In this document: piece after piece, positions 7,720-16,396 of the stretch
How the letters are laid out: every line of letters starts with the position of its first letter
How positions within the stretch are numbered: position 1 is the first letter of the stretch
Origin: Nonomuraea thailandensis
GTDB lineage: Bacteria > Actinomycetota > Actinomycetes > Streptosporangiales > Streptosporangiaceae
Direction of reading: 5' to 3'
DNA: 64,000 bases
Assembly: GCF_024172165.1 (NCBI RefSeq)
Contig: NZ_JAMZEB010000002.1
Location: 4,361,501 to 4,425,500 of the forward strand
The notes under the pieces: generated by a model
Databases searched by the model: none
The model's input: only the letters and a program-made list of their open reading frames with translations
What the model was told of the DNA's origin: nothing
Made by a program: the position numbers and the translations under genes

Positions 7720-9207
7720 TCAGCCGTAAGCCTTGGCGACGCCGTCGAGCAGGTGCTCCAGCGTGTCGTAGGAGGGGATGTCGACCACGTCGATGAGGTC
7801 GGCCGCGACGCGTACGCCGTGCTCGGCGGCCACCTCGGTGAAGCGGGCGGCGTCGCCCGAGCGGAAGCCGTGCCCGGCGGCGAGCCGCTGCAACTGCGGG
7901 TCGGTGCTGAGCAGGCGCCCGACGCGGTCGCCCGAGGGGGTGAACGGCACCAGCGTGTGCTTGGACAGCACGGTCGGCGACGGGTACATCAGCACCATGC
8001 CCGGCTTGATCTGCCCGCGCGCGGCGGCCTCGACGTACTGCGCCTCGTAGATCAGGACCAGCGGCGACGGGCCCATGCCGACGGTGAGGTACTCGCCGAA
8101 CGGGCCCTCGGAGGTGTCGTCGGTGTAACCCTGGCCGGTGAACAGCGGCGTCACCAGGGGCAGCACCGCCTTCTCCGCGGCGGCTCCGTGCACGACCTTG
8201 CCGCCGTTCGCGACGTAACTGGTGATCGCCAGGTACATGGCGGCGGAGTTCGAGGTGCGGGGGTCGGTCGTGGAGATCAGGACGTCCTTGTCGACGGGAT
8301 AGGCCGTGCTGCCGTCGAGCTGCTCCCACTTCGTGCCCCTGGTGACCAGGTCGAGGTGGCGGCCGACGTCGAAGGCCGGGACCTGGCCCTGCCGGACGAC
8401 GCCCGCTTCGGTGAGCAGGTCGGCGATGGGCTGGAACGTCGCGATCGCCATGGGTGAGGAGAACGGCGTGTACTTCGTGCCGGCCCTGCGCTCGCGCTGG
8501 ATGTGCTCGCCAGCCGGGGCGCTGGACGGGAACGCGAAGTCGTAGCGGCCGAGGTCCATCGAGGTGGCGATCTGGCGCGAGCCGGCCGTCTCGATCTCGA
8601 CCTTCAGGCCCATGCCCGCCAGGGCCCGCACCACCTGCGGGTCCTCGAAGAACCCCTTCTTCTCCGAGCCGATCACGCCCCGGACGATGGTCAGCGGCGG
8701 CGTGGCCGGGGTCGCCGGCTCGTCCTGGCCGAGGCTCACGACCACCACGGCGGCGACCACGACGACCGCGGTCGCCACGCCGATCGGGAGCAGCGCCTTG
8801 CGCCGGGGCACGCTCGCCGACGCCGCCTCCACGGACGCCTCGTCCGGCGTGACGGCTGCAGCGGGTGTGACGGTTTCCGCGGATGTGACGGCTTCAGCGG
8901 GCGCGACGCTCTGGACGGGCGCGGTGCTCTGGACAGGTGCAGCAGTCTGGACGCGCGCGGCGGTCTCGGTGAGCGAGGCCGCCTCCGCGGGGGCGGCCGT
9001 TTCCGGTGGTGCGGTCAGCTCACCGCGGGCCACCCGTTCGGCCAGGACGGGGACGAAGTCCCGGACGGGAAAGCCCTCGAAGCGGCGGCAGGCGGCCTGC
9101 ATCACCCTCTCGACGTGCTCGGCGGAGTGGGTGTCCGCGAATACCTGGATCAGGTGATCGGTCGTCCGGCGAATCGCCTGTTCCTCGCGGAGGTTATCGA
9201 CACTCAC
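7720..9207 (-). CDS. Membrane-anchored solute-binding-like protein with N-terminal three-helix domain
   Basis: About 495 residues, read from a GTG at 9207 (TTG at 9210 is an alternative) with GGGGAG upstream. Residues 1-65 resemble the three-helix bundle domain of actinobacterial proteins (VFADTHSAEHVERVMQAACRRF). A Thr/Ala/Val-rich linker of imperfect repeats (TAAPVQS, TAPVQS, VAPAEA) spans about 65-130, followed by one membrane segment (about 140-163). The C-terminal 325 residues look like a periplasmic-binding-protein fold (GVIGSEKKGFFEDPQV, later STTDPRTSNSAAMYLAI), as in substrate-binding proteins of ABC systems. No transporter genes are adjacent. The ligand is unknown; the fold assignment is by resemblance only. 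Confidence 0.6.
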   Translation of the reverse strand: MSVDNLREEQAIRRTTDHLIQVFADTHSAEHVERVMQAACRRFEGFPVRDFVPVLAERVARGELTAPPETAAPAEAASLTETAARVQTAAPVQSTAPVQSVAPAEAVTSAETVTPAAAVTPDEASVEAASASVPRRKALLPIGVATAVVVVAAVVVVSLGQDEPATPATPPLTIVRGVIGSEKKGFFEDPQVVRALAGMGLKVEIETAGSRQIATSMDLGRYDFAFPSSAPAGEHIQRERRAGTKYTPFSSPMAIATFQPIADLLTEAGVVRQGQVPAFDVGRHLDLVTRGTKWEQLDGSTAYPVDKDVLISTTDPRTSNSAAMYLAITSYVANGGKVVHGAAAEKAVLPLVTPLFTGQGYTDDTSEGPFGEYLTVGMGPSPLVLIYEAQYVEAAARGQIKPGMVLMYPSPTVLSKHTLVPFTPSGDRVGRLLSTDPQLQRLAAGHGFRSGDAARFTEVAAEHGVRVAADLIDVVDIPSYDTLEHLLDGVAKAYG

Positions 9208-9343
9208 CAATTTCTCCCCGACGTCGCATTTGTCGTATTTTCACGGCAAGCCAGCAGGGCCTGCCCGAGCGCCGGGACCCAACCATATAGGGGTTTTCGG
9301 TCGTGTTGATAACCGTGTCAGCCCTTCATGAGAAAGCCGCAGG

Positions 9344-9410
9344 AAATGGCCGCGCCACCATGTTCCCGGAAACTGGTCGTTCATATTGCCGGCCATTTTG
9401 TTTCCGGGAA
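9344..9410. promoter_or_regulatory. Paired TTCC(C/G)GGAA sites interleaved with an inverted repeat
   Basis: TTCCCGGAA at 9363-9371 and TTCCGGGAA at 9402-9410, 39 bases apart, sit together with arms AAATGGCCG (9344-9352) and CGGCCATTT (9390-9398). The block lies in the 221-base gap upstream of the solute-binding-like gene, about 140-200 bases before its start, and may be a paired operator. Confidence 0.4.
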
Positions 9411-9428
9411 TACACGTTCGTTCACCGT

Positions 9429-10334
9429 TCAGTCCCGCAGGCCGACGAGCCTTGCGCTGGCCTCCCAGAGCGCCCGCGCCGGTTCGTCGGCGCGGGCCGT
9501 CTCCGACGGGTCCGGCCAGGTGAGCCGGGCGCGCCGCAGGGCGGCGTAGACGTGCCCGTCCGGCGGGATGGCGAGCCCGAGCGCCAGGTCGGCCAGCGTG
9601 TGCCCGGCGGCGGCGCGGCTGTTGAGGTGGGGGTCGAGCCTGCCCAGCGGCCACCGCAGCACCGGCGAGCCCAGCACCGACCAGGCCATGCGCAGGGGGA
9701 ACGGCAGGTCCTTGGCCAGCCCTGTCCCGAAGACCTGGCCGGGGTCGTAGGCGACCACGGTGAGCCGCCCCTCCCCGATGCCCGCCAGCGATCGCGCGGT
9801 GAGCACGGCGCACAGCTTCGCGGCCGTGTACGCGTGCTCGCCCGCCTTGCGCGGCCGGGGGTCCAGGCCGGGGTCACGATCAGGGTGCGCCAGCAGCTCC
9901 GCGTCGGCGTGACGCGGCGGCGCCAGGCTCGCGCCGGTGGCGGGGTCGTGGGTGCCGCTCGTGGTCAGCACGACGGTCGCCTTGTCCGCCAGGACGGGCA
10001 GCAGCAGGCGTGCCAGGAGGTAGGGGGCCAGGTGGTTGACGGCGAACGTCGTCTCGAAGCCGTCGGTGGTGCGGCCGGTCACGCTGGGCAGGATCATCCC
10101 GGCGTTGAGCAGCAACGCGTCCACGGGGGCGCCGCCGAGCCGCTCGCGTACCGACTCCGCGAAGGCGCGCACGGAGGCGAGCTCGGCGAGGTCGAGCGGA
10201 AGCAGCTCACCGCCGCCGGTGGCGGCCGGACGGCGGGCGCCCAGGATCAGGCGGACGCCCTTCGACCGGGCCAGCCGCTCGGCGGCGATCGCTCCGAAGC
10301 CGGAGGTGCCGCCGGTCATCACGATCGTGGACAT
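9429..10334 (-). CDS. Short-chain dehydrogenase/reductase
   Basis: A 301-residue cytosolic NAD(P)-dependent oxidoreductase of the classical/extended SDR family. The N-terminal nucleotide-binding motif is TGGTSGFG, NAG is present as LLNAGMI (about residue 79) and the active-site Tyr-Lys is in AYTAAKL (about 167-173). It resembles the retinol-dehydrogenase-like SDR group. It is the second gene of a likely operon, starting 16 bases after the NmrA-like gene, and the AraC-type gene at 11323 is transcribed away from the pair. Substrate unknown. Confidence 0.88.
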   Translation of the reverse strand: MSTIVMTGGTSGFGAIAAERLARSKGVRLILGARRPAATGGGELLPLDLAELASVRAFAESVRERLGGAPVDALLLNAGMILPSVTGRTTDGFETTFAVNHLAPYLLARLLLPVLADKATVVLTTSGTHDPATGASLAPPRHADAELLAHPDRDPGLDPRPRKAGEHAYTAAKLCAVLTARSLAGIGEGRLTVVAYDPGQVFGTGLAKDLPFPLRMAWSVLGSPVLRWPLGRLDPHLNSRAAAGHTLADLALGLAIPPDGHVYAALRRARLTWPDPSETARADEPARALWEASARLVGLRD

Positions 10335-10350
10335 GGTGAGCTCCGCGGCC

Positions 10351-11208
10351 TCAGGTGGCGGGCCGCACCAGGCGGCGCAGGGTCTCGCCGATCCCGGTCG
10401 GGCACGAGAGCCGCCGGTCGCCGGCGGGCTGGAGCAGGCCGCGTTCGACGGCGTCGTACATGTCGGCGAGCTCCCGCGCGAGCTGCGGCGCCAGGCCCGA
10501 CTCGACCATGGTGCCCACCCAGGCCGGCTGCGGGACGGTGACCACCTGGAGCGGCCGGCCGAGCACGGCCGCCAGTTCCTCGGCCACCTGCCGCTCGGTG
10601 TACTGGGGGTTGTCCAGGTCGATGGTCTCGCCGGCAGGGGTCGGCGACAGGAGGGCCTCCGCGCAGACCCTGCCGACGTCGCGCGTGGCGATCATCGGGA
10701 CAGGGGTGTCGGCCGAGCCGAAGACCGGGTAGACGCCGGCCCCGCGTGCGGCGTCGAGCACCGACTCCACCTTCTCCTGGAAGTGGCCCGAGCGGACGGC
10801 GGTCAGCACCACGCCCGTCTCGCGCAGCAGGCTCTCGAGGTGGTGCAGCCAGCGGACGGGGCCGGTGCCCCCGGCCAGCTCGGCGCCGAGCGAGGACAGC
10901 ATCACCACGTGCGGGACGCCGCTGTCCTGGACCGCGCCGGCGATCGAGGCCGACAGCGCGCGGTGCCCGGCGTCGTCCGCCCCCGGATCGGTGGGAAGCA
11001 TGACGAACGCCCCGTGGCAGCCGCGGAACGACTCCGCCAGCGCCGCCCTGTCACCCAGGTCGGCGGCGAGCACCTCCGCCCCGGCCTCGCTCCAGGTGCC
11101 GCCCTTGGCCGGGTCGCGGAGCACGGCCCGCACCCGCTCGCCCTTGGCCAGCAGCTCCCTGGCCGCCGCACCGCCGACGTGGCCCGTCACTCCGGTGATC
11201 GCGAACAT
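10351..11208 (-). CDS. NmrA-like NAD(P)-binding protein
   Basis: A 285-residue protein of the atypical SDR (NmrA/HSCARG-like) group. The Rossmann motif is TGVTGHVGGAA at residues 5-15, and the YxxxK pair of true SDR enzymes is not obvious. The ATG at 11208 is preceded by a perfect AGGAGG; a longer open reading to 11298 has no ribosome site and was rejected. First gene of a two-gene unit with the SDR and divergent from the AraC-type regulator, suggesting the three form one redox-sensing or detoxification unit under that regulator. Confidence 0.85.
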   Translation of the reverse strand: MFAITGVTGHVGGAAARELLAKGERVRAVLRDPAKGGTWSEAGAEVLAADLGDRAALAESFRGCHGAFVMLPTDPGADDAGHRALSASIAGAVQDSGVPHVVMLSSLGAELAGGTGPVRWLHHLESLLRETGVVLTAVRSGHFQEKVESVLDAARGAGVYPVFGSADTPVPMIATRDVGRVCAEALLSPTPAGETIDLDNPQYTERQVAEELAAVLGRPLQVVTVPQPAWVGTMVESGLAPQLARELADMYDAVERGLLQPAGDRRLSCPTGIGETLRRLVRPAT

Positions 11209-11322
11209 GTGGCGCCTCCTGTCGTTCGTCGTTCGTCTGTCATGTCCAGTACAGGCACTGGCGGCTGGACCATCCATATTTCTGACGCTCGGTTGCATTT
11301 CTGCGCGTCTAGGCTGGGGAGC

Positions 11323-12255
11323 GTGGACCCGCTAGCCGATCTGCTCGACGGCGTCCGTGCCCGCAGCGCGGATTTCTGCCGGGCGATCCTCGAGCCTCCG
11401 TGGTCGTTGCGCATCGCCGACGGGGCCATGCTGGCGCTGGCCACCGCGCTGCGCGGGCATGCCTGGATCGTGCCCGACGAGGGCGAGCCCGTGCTGATGC
11501 GCACCGGGGACGTGGCCATCATCAAGGGGCCGGCCCCGTACACGATCGGCGACGACCCCGCCACCGAGCCGGACACCATCGTGCACCCGGGCAACCGCCT
11601 GACCACCATGGACGGCGTGGACGTCACCGACGCGCTGCGGATCGGCCCGCGCACGAGCGGGCAGTCGCCCGACGGGTCGGCGATCGTGGCCAGCGGCACC
11701 TACCAGGTCAGCGGGGACGTGACCGGGCGGCTGCTGAACGCCCTGCCGCACATCCTCGTCGTGCCGCGGCCGAGCACGCAGGCTCCGATCATGGATCTGC
11801 TGGCCCAGGAGCTGAGCGGCGAGGGGCCGGGCCAGCGGGTCTTCCTCGACCGGCTGCTGGACCTGGCGCTGATCGCGACCCTGCGTGCCTGGTTCGCCCG
11901 CCCGGAGGCGCGGGCGCCCGGCTGGTACCGGGCGCAGAGCGACCCGCTGATCGGCCCGGCGTTGCGGCTGATCCACGACGATCCGGCCCGGCCGTGGACG
12001 GTGGCCGCGCTGGCCGCCAAGGTGGGCGCCTCGCGGGCGGCGTTCGCGCGGCGTTTCGCCACCCTCGTGGGCGAGCCGCCCATGGCCTACCTCACCGGCT
12101 GGCGGATCGCGCTGGCCGCCGATCTCCTGCGCTCCTCGGAGACCACGATCGACGCGATCGCCCGGCATGTCGGGTACGCCAACGCGTTCGCGCTGAGCGT
12201 GGCCTTCAAGCGGGTCCGCGGCGTGTCTCCGAGCCACCACCGCGCCGGCGTGTGA
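11323..12255 (+). CDS. AraC-family transcriptional regulator with cupin sensor domain
   Basis: A 310-residue regulator read from the GTG at 11323 (GGGGA upstream). Residues about 10-165 form a cupin-type ligand domain of the group found in AraC activators (RTGDVAIIKGPAPYTIGDD). Residues about 205-308 hold two helix-turn-helix motifs (WTVAALAAKVGASRAAFARRF and DAIARHVGYANAFALSVAFKRV) with the usual SP near the end. It is divergent from the NmrA/SDR pair across 114 bases, the likely target promoter. Upstream reading to 10036 is an antisense shadow of the NmrA/SDR genes. Confidence 0.9.
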   Translation: MDPLADLLDGVRARSADFCRAILEPPWSLRIADGAMLALATALRGHAWIVPDEGEPVLMRTGDVAIIKGPAPYTIGDDPATEPDTIVHPGNRLTTMDGVDVTDALRIGPRTSGQSPDGSAIVASGTYQVSGDVTGRLLNALPHILVVPRPSTQAPIMDLLAQELSGEGPGQRVFLDRLLDLALIATLRAWFARPEARAPGWYRAQSDPLIGPALRLIHDDPARPWTVAALAAKVGASRAAFARRFATLVGEPPMAYLTGWRIALAADLLRSSETTIDAIARHVGYANAFALSVAFKRVRGVSPSHHRAGV

Positions 12256-12291
12256 GCCCGGCCGCGATGGCCGGCCAGGGTGCCGGGCTCA
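12253..12291 (+). terminator. Hairpin overlapping the AraC-type stop codon
   Basis: Perfect 10-bp arms TGAGCCCGGC (12253-12262) and GCCGGGCTCA (12282-12291), the left arm containing the stop codon, with an inner GGCCGGCC. No T-run follows, so it may be a Rho-assisted or weak terminator. Confidence 0.55.
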
Positions 12292-12429
12292 CATACTCCT
12301 GAGCCGGCCCGGCGGTGCCGGTGCCGCCAGCGGTTGCCGCGCTCGGGGAAGTCGATCGAAGACGTTCCGGACGGGCCGTGGCACGGGCAGGATCGGACGT
12401 GGCCGTCCGTCCGCCGGGCAAGGGAGCTC

Positions 12430-13548
12430 ATGACCGTGACCACGCCGTTCGACCCCGTTCGCCCCCTGATGGGGGTCGAGGAGGAGTACTTCGTCGTCGA
12501 TCCCCGCACCCGGGAGGTGGTGCCGCGGGCCGGGCAGGTCGTCCGGCGGGCCGCCGGTGAGCTCGGTGAGCGGGTGTGCACCGAGATCACGCGCTTCCAG
12601 GTGGAGGCCAAGACGCCGCCCTGCGCCGAGCCCGCCGCCCTGGAGCGGGAGCTGCGCCGCATGCGGGACGCGGTCGCCGCCGCCGCGCGGGCCGAAGGGC
12701 TGGCCGTGGTCGCCTCGGGCACGCCCGTGCTGGGCGAGGCGGTGCCGCCGCCCATCACCGAGGACCCCCGCTACGACCTCGGCATCGAGAACTACCGGGC
12801 GCTCCACGACGAGCAGGCCATCTGCGCCGGCCACGTCCACGTCCACCTGCCCGACCGGGAGCGGGTGCCGCTGGTGTGCAACCACCTGCGGCCCTGGCTG
12901 CCCGCCCTGATCGCGCTCATGGCCAACTCGCCGTTCTGGACGGGCCGTGACACCGGGTACGCGGGCTGGCGGGTGCTGTCCTGGGGCAAGTGGCCGGTGG
13001 CCGGGCCGCCGCCGTACCTGGAGAGTCTCGGCCACTACGAGAGCGTGGTCACGGGGCTGACCGCGAGCGGGGCGCTGGTCGATCCGGCGACGGTGTTCTG
13101 GGACGTGCGGCCGTCGCCGCGGCTGCCCACGGTGGAGGTGCGGGTGAGTGACGTGCCGGCCTCGGCGGCGGAGTCGGTGCTGCTGGCGCTGCTGGTCAGG
13201 GCGCTGGTCACGGTCTCACTGGAGCGGGTGGAGGCGGGCGATCCCGGGCCGCGGGTGACGGGCGAGCTGCTGCGGGTGGCGTACTGGCGGGCTGCCAGGG
13301 ACGGGCTCGACGGGCACGGCGTCGATCCGCACACCGGGCGGGCGGTGCCGGTGGCGGAGATCGTGGAGGGGCTGCTGGAGCACGTCCGGCCCGCCCTGGC
13401 CGGCAGCGGTGATCTGGAGGCGGTCATGCGGGGGTGGCGGTGGTTGCGCGCCGCCGGGAGCGGGGCCGCCCGGCAGCGGGCCGCGTGGAAGGCGCGCGGG
13501 TCGGTCGAGGGCGTGGTGGACGACCTGGTGGAGCGCTTCCTGGCCTAG
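12430..13548 (+). CDS. YbdK-type carboxylate-amine ligase (glutamate-cysteine ligase 2 family)
   Basis: A 372-residue cytosolic enzyme. Family motifs are GVEEEYFVVDP (residues 15-25), HVHVHLPDRE (about 137-146), and NSPFWTGRDTGYAGWR (about 165-180). Members ligate a carboxylate, often glutamate, to an amine or cysteine using ATP. True gamma-glutamylcysteine synthesis is not expected to be essential in mycothiol-using actinomycetes, so the physiological substrate is open. Start at 12430 has AAGGGAG upstream. It stands alone, convergent with the FAD oxidoreductase. Confidence 0.88.
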   Translation: MTVTTPFDPVRPLMGVEEEYFVVDPRTREVVPRAGQVVRRAAGELGERVCTEITRFQVEAKTPPCAEPAALERELRRMRDAVAAAARAEGLAVVASGTPVLGEAVPPPITEDPRYDLGIENYRALHDEQAICAGHVHVHLPDRERVPLVCNHLRPWLPALIALMANSPFWTGRDTGYAGWRVLSWGKWPVAGPPPYLESLGHYESVVTGLTASGALVDPATVFWDVRPSPRLPTVEVRVSDVPASAAESVLLALLVRALVTVSLERVEAGDPGPRVTGELLRVAYWRAARDGLDGHGVDPHTGRAVPVAEIVEGLLEHVRPALAGSGDLEAVMRGWRWLRAAGSGAARQRAAWKARGSVEGVVDDLVERFLA

Positions 13549-13606
13549 CGAGCCCGCAGGTGCTGCTGGCCTTGGCCGGCAGGTACCCGTACGGGGACTC
13601 GGCCGG

Positions 13607-15145
13607 TCAGGCCGGCAGGTGCTCGGACAGGAAGGAGCGCAGCGGGGCGGCGTGGCGTACCGGGTCCTGCCAGCGGGCCTGCAGATCCTCCAGCAGGTGG
13701 CGCTCGGCGGTGAGCTCGCCGCGCCGCCAGACCCGGACGACGGGATGCAGGAAGGCGCACTCGTCGGCGCGGTCGGGCGTCGGGTGCCGCCGGATGGCGA
13801 ACACGTCGGGGTGCCGGTCGCGGGGGCCCCAGCGCAGGGTGACGGTGAGCAGCAGGTCCTCGGCGGCGAAGCGGGAGACGGCGTAGTCCTCCGGCAGGTC
13901 CTCGTAGTGCCGCGCCACCTGCCCGCCCGCGTCGATCACGTACGCGTCCGCCAGGTACTCGAACTGCGTCCACAACGCCGAACTGTGATTGACGCGGCCG
14001 AGCACGTCGTCCGTCAGCGCGCCGGCGCCGGCGGGCAGTTCGCGCGAGCGCAGCGGCACGCCGTCGTAGCGCTCGCACAGCAGCGCGGCCAGCGTGCGCA
14101 GGTTGTAGCGGAAGCCGTCGATGAACGCGGAGGAGGCGCGCTTGAAGTCGCGGGCCTGCATGAGCGTGCCGGCGAAGTACAGGCCGTCGACGTTGGCCGA
14201 CTGGAAGTCGGGGCGGATGGCCGGGATGCGCCCGTTCGGGGCCGGATCGGGCCGGCAGGACTCGGCGAACAGCCCGGCGTCCATGGTGAAACCGGTGCAG
14301 CGCAGCACGGCGTCGTAGTCGAGCACCGCCTGCTCGCCGTCGGCCAGCGTGTACGTGATCGCGGCCCGGTACCCCTCGTCCTCACGCCAGATCCGGTCCA
14401 CGGTGCACTCCAGCACGGCGTGCAGGGTCTTGAACCAGTAGCTGTCCAGCAGCGCGCCGTACATCCCGCGCACGTGCCCGGGATGCTTGCTGGCCCATGT
14501 CATCCGTACCGGGCTGGGGCTGGCCAGGTGGATCACCGACGCGTACGGCAGCAGCGCCTGGGCCGTCTCGAACGCCGAGTTGCCCTTGCCGACGATCAGC
14601 ACCCGCTGCCCGGTGAACCCGGCGCCGTCGGCGGGCACGTCCTCGTAGCCGGTGGCCAGCTCGATGCCGGGGATGGCGGGCACGTGCGGGCCGCCCCAGC
14701 CGGTCGCCACGATCACGCAGTCGGCGCGGTAGACCTCGCCGCCGGTGTGGACGGCGAACCGGCCGCCCTCCTTCTCCACCCGCAGCACCGGCGTGGAGTA
14801 GCGCACGCGCAGGCCGTGCACGCGCTGGAAGTCCGCCAGGTAGCGCACCAGGTCGTCGGCGTGCGGGAAGTACTCCTGCGAGTAGCTCGGGAACGCCAGC
14901 TCGGGGCCGTCGTTGAGCAGGGAGTTCCAGTCCCAGCGGAGCTGGATCTCGCGGTCCTTCTCGCCGGTGTGGACCTTGTTCAGCGAGATCAGCCGGCGGT
15001 GGCGCGGGTAGCGGCGGAAGAAGCCGCCGGGCGACTCCTCCCGCTCCAGGGTGACGTAGTCGGCCCCGGCCCGCTGCAGGAAGTGGCTGAGCTGGAGCCC
15101 GCCGGGGCCGGCGCCGATGATCAGGTAGCGGTGGTCGTGCGTCAC
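13607..15145 (-). CDS. FAD-dependent oxidoreductase, flavin-monooxygenase-like
   Basis: A 512-residue flavoenzyme. The FAD-binding motif is GAGPGGLQLSHFL at residues 9-21, a second nucleotide-binding motif GKGNSAFETAQAL lies near 163, and a terminal GTLMQARDFKRASSAFIDGFR segment resembles the FAD-closing region of pyridine-nucleotide-disulfide/FMO-like oxidoreductases. A GTG start at 15145 overlaps the stop of the AhpD-like gene (GTGA), so the two are translationally coupled. The last about 130 residues (after about 380) go beyond the flavin core and have no family I recognise. It may oxidise a small molecule in concert with the AhpD-like partner. Confidence 0.82.
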   Translation of the reverse strand: MTHDHRYLIIGAGPGGLQLSHFLQRAGADYVTLEREESPGGFFRRYPRHRRLISLNKVHTGEKDREIQLRWDWNSLLNDGPELAFPSYSQEYFPHADDLVRYLADFQRVHGLRVRYSTPVLRVEKEGGRFAVHTGGEVYRADCVIVATGWGGPHVPAIPGIELATGYEDVPADGAGFTGQRVLIVGKGNSAFETAQALLPYASVIHLASPSPVRMTWASKHPGHVRGMYGALLDSYWFKTLHAVLECTVDRIWREDEGYRAAITYTLADGEQAVLDYDAVLRCTGFTMDAGLFAESCRPDPAPNGRIPAIRPDFQSANVDGLYFAGTLMQARDFKRASSAFIDGFRYNLRTLAALLCERYDGVPLRSRELPAGAGALTDDVLGRVNHSSALWTQFEYLADAYVIDAGGQVARHYEDLPEDYAVSRFAAEDLLLTVTLRWGPRDRHPDVFAIRRHPTPDRADECAFLHPVVRVWRRGELTAERHLLEDLQARWQDPVRHAAPLRSFLSEHLPA

Positions 15146-15705
15146 CCGGCGTGTCCCGCCTGCTGGGGGGCGGGATGGCCGTAACCGTACGTCACGACGC
15201 GCTCGGCGGCCGTGGCGTAGACGGCGGGGTCGTCGGGGGCGTGCGTGGCCAGGCCGTCCACGTACCGGTTGAACATGCAGAACGCCGCCGCGATCAGCAC
15301 CGTGTCGTGAACCTCCAGGTCGGTGGCACCCTCCGACTTGGCGGCCTCGACCAGGTCGCCGGTGACCTCTCGGCCGCCGCGCTGGACGGCGGCGGCGATC
15401 GCCAGCAGCGCCTTGAGCTTCCGCGAGATCTCCGCGCCGGCGGCGTCGGCGCGGACCCGGTCGACCAGTTCCATGCCGCCGGGGAGCTGGGCGGCGGCGA
15501 ACGCGGCGTGCGAGGCCGTGCAGAAGCGGCACTCGTTCAACCCTGACACGTAGGTCGCGATCAGCTCCCGCTCGCCGCGCGTCAGCGTGCTGTCGCCGCG
15601 GAGCAACACCTCGGCCAGGGCGTTCAGCGGCTGCGCGGTCTCGGGGCGGAACGCGAAGAGGCCGCGAATTCCGGGCTCACCAGAATCGATGGCGATATGG
15701 GGCAT
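15142..15705 (-). CDS. Carboxymuconolactone decarboxylase/AhpD-like peroxidase-related protein (copy 1)
   Basis: 187 residues. The AhpD-type redox motif is intact: E...C..C...H in the segment LNECRFCTASHAAF (about residues 56-69), with ERELIATYVSGLN before it. Such proteins reduce peroxides or act in aromatic-compound metabolism. It is first in a pair with the FAD oxidoreductase (4-base overlap). Copy 2 (16397-17041) shares GEPGIRGLF-like N-termini and the C-terminal HDTVLIAAAFCM.NRYVDGLAT block, so the two are recent paralogues flanking a SnoaL-like gene. Confidence 0.85.
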   Translation of the reverse strand: MPHIAIDSGEPGIRGLFAFRPETAQPLNALAEVLLRGDSTLTRGERELIATYVSGLNECRFCTASHAAFAAAQLPGGMELVDRVRADAAGAEISRKLKALLAIAAAVQRGGREVTGDLVEAAKSEGATDLEVHDTVLIAAAFCMFNRYVDGLATHAPDDPAVYATAAERVVTYGYGHPAPQQAGHAG

Positions 15706-15892
15706 TAATGCTCCTCAATTTCGGCCGGTCCGGTCGGTCACCTCCTGCATGATCGGGTCGCGGCTTCTTCACTGTCAACGTCCCCCTTTTCCTCATTTAT
15801 GCGCCTATTTCGGACGCCTTCTTGTTTTGTGGATCTACGCAGCGTAAGGTCGCGAACGGCTCATAAGCCCTGTTTGCGATGGGACGGAATCC

Positions 15893-16285
15893 ATGACCGA
15901 ACATTCCAGCATCACTGTCGCCAGCGGTTTCTACGACGCTCTCGCCAAGGGCGACCTGGACGTTCTGCGAGACCTCCTCACCGACGACGTGGTCTTCCAC
16001 GTTCCCGGCCGCGGCCCGATGGCCCGTGACTACCGCGGCAAGGAGGAGGTGCTCGGCTACCTGGCGCGGCTGGCCGAGGCCGCCACGGGCGGGCTGCGGC
16101 TGGAGCCGGAGGAGTACCTCGTCGGCGGGGACCGCGTGGCCGCGGTGCTGTCGATCCGTGGTGAGCGTGACGGCCGCACCCTCGATGACCACGGCCTGCA
16201 GCTCTTCCGGCTGGCCGGCGGGAAGATCAGCGAGCGGACGAGCTATCCGTACGATCCCTACTCCGTGGACGAGTTCTTCGCCTGA
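15893..16285 (+). CDS. SnoaL-like / NTF2-fold protein
   Basis: A 130-residue protein of the SnoaL/nuclear transport factor 2 fold: an N-terminal helix ASGFYDALAKGDLDVLRDLLTDDVVFHVPG followed by the usual beta-strands (GKEEVLGYLARL, DHGLQLFRLAGGKISE). Family members are ketosteroid-isomerase-like enzymes or small-molecule binders. It has its own promoter, divergent from AhpD-like copy 1 and convergent with copy 2. No polyketide cyclase partner is adjacent. Confidence 0.8.
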   Translation: MTEHSSITVASGFYDALAKGDLDVLRDLLTDDVVFHVPGRGPMARDYRGKEEVLGYLARLAEAATGGLRLEPEEYLVGGDRVAAVLSIRGERDGRTLDDHGLQLFRLAGGKISERTSYPYDPYSVDEFFA

Positions 16286-16290
16286 CGGGC

Positions 16291-16320
16291 GGGCGCGGGC
16301 GCCCTCCGGAGCCCGCGCCC
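16291..16320. terminator. Terminator hairpin between convergent genes
   Basis: Perfect 10-bp arms GGGCGCGGGC (16291-16300) and GCCCGCGCCC (16311-16320) with a 10-base spacer, between the SnoaL-like gene and AhpD-like copy 2, which converge here. Confidence 0.7.
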
Positions 16321-16396
16321 CGGCCCCCTCCAGGGCCCTCTTCGTGGCCGTTCTGCGTGGCTGTTCCGTGGCCGGTCGCCGAGCTCCCGTCGCGGC

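Noticed and set aside
7556..8329. Minus-strand frame overlapping the solute-binding-like gene
   Set aside because: Out-of-frame shadow with Arg/Ala-rich composition.
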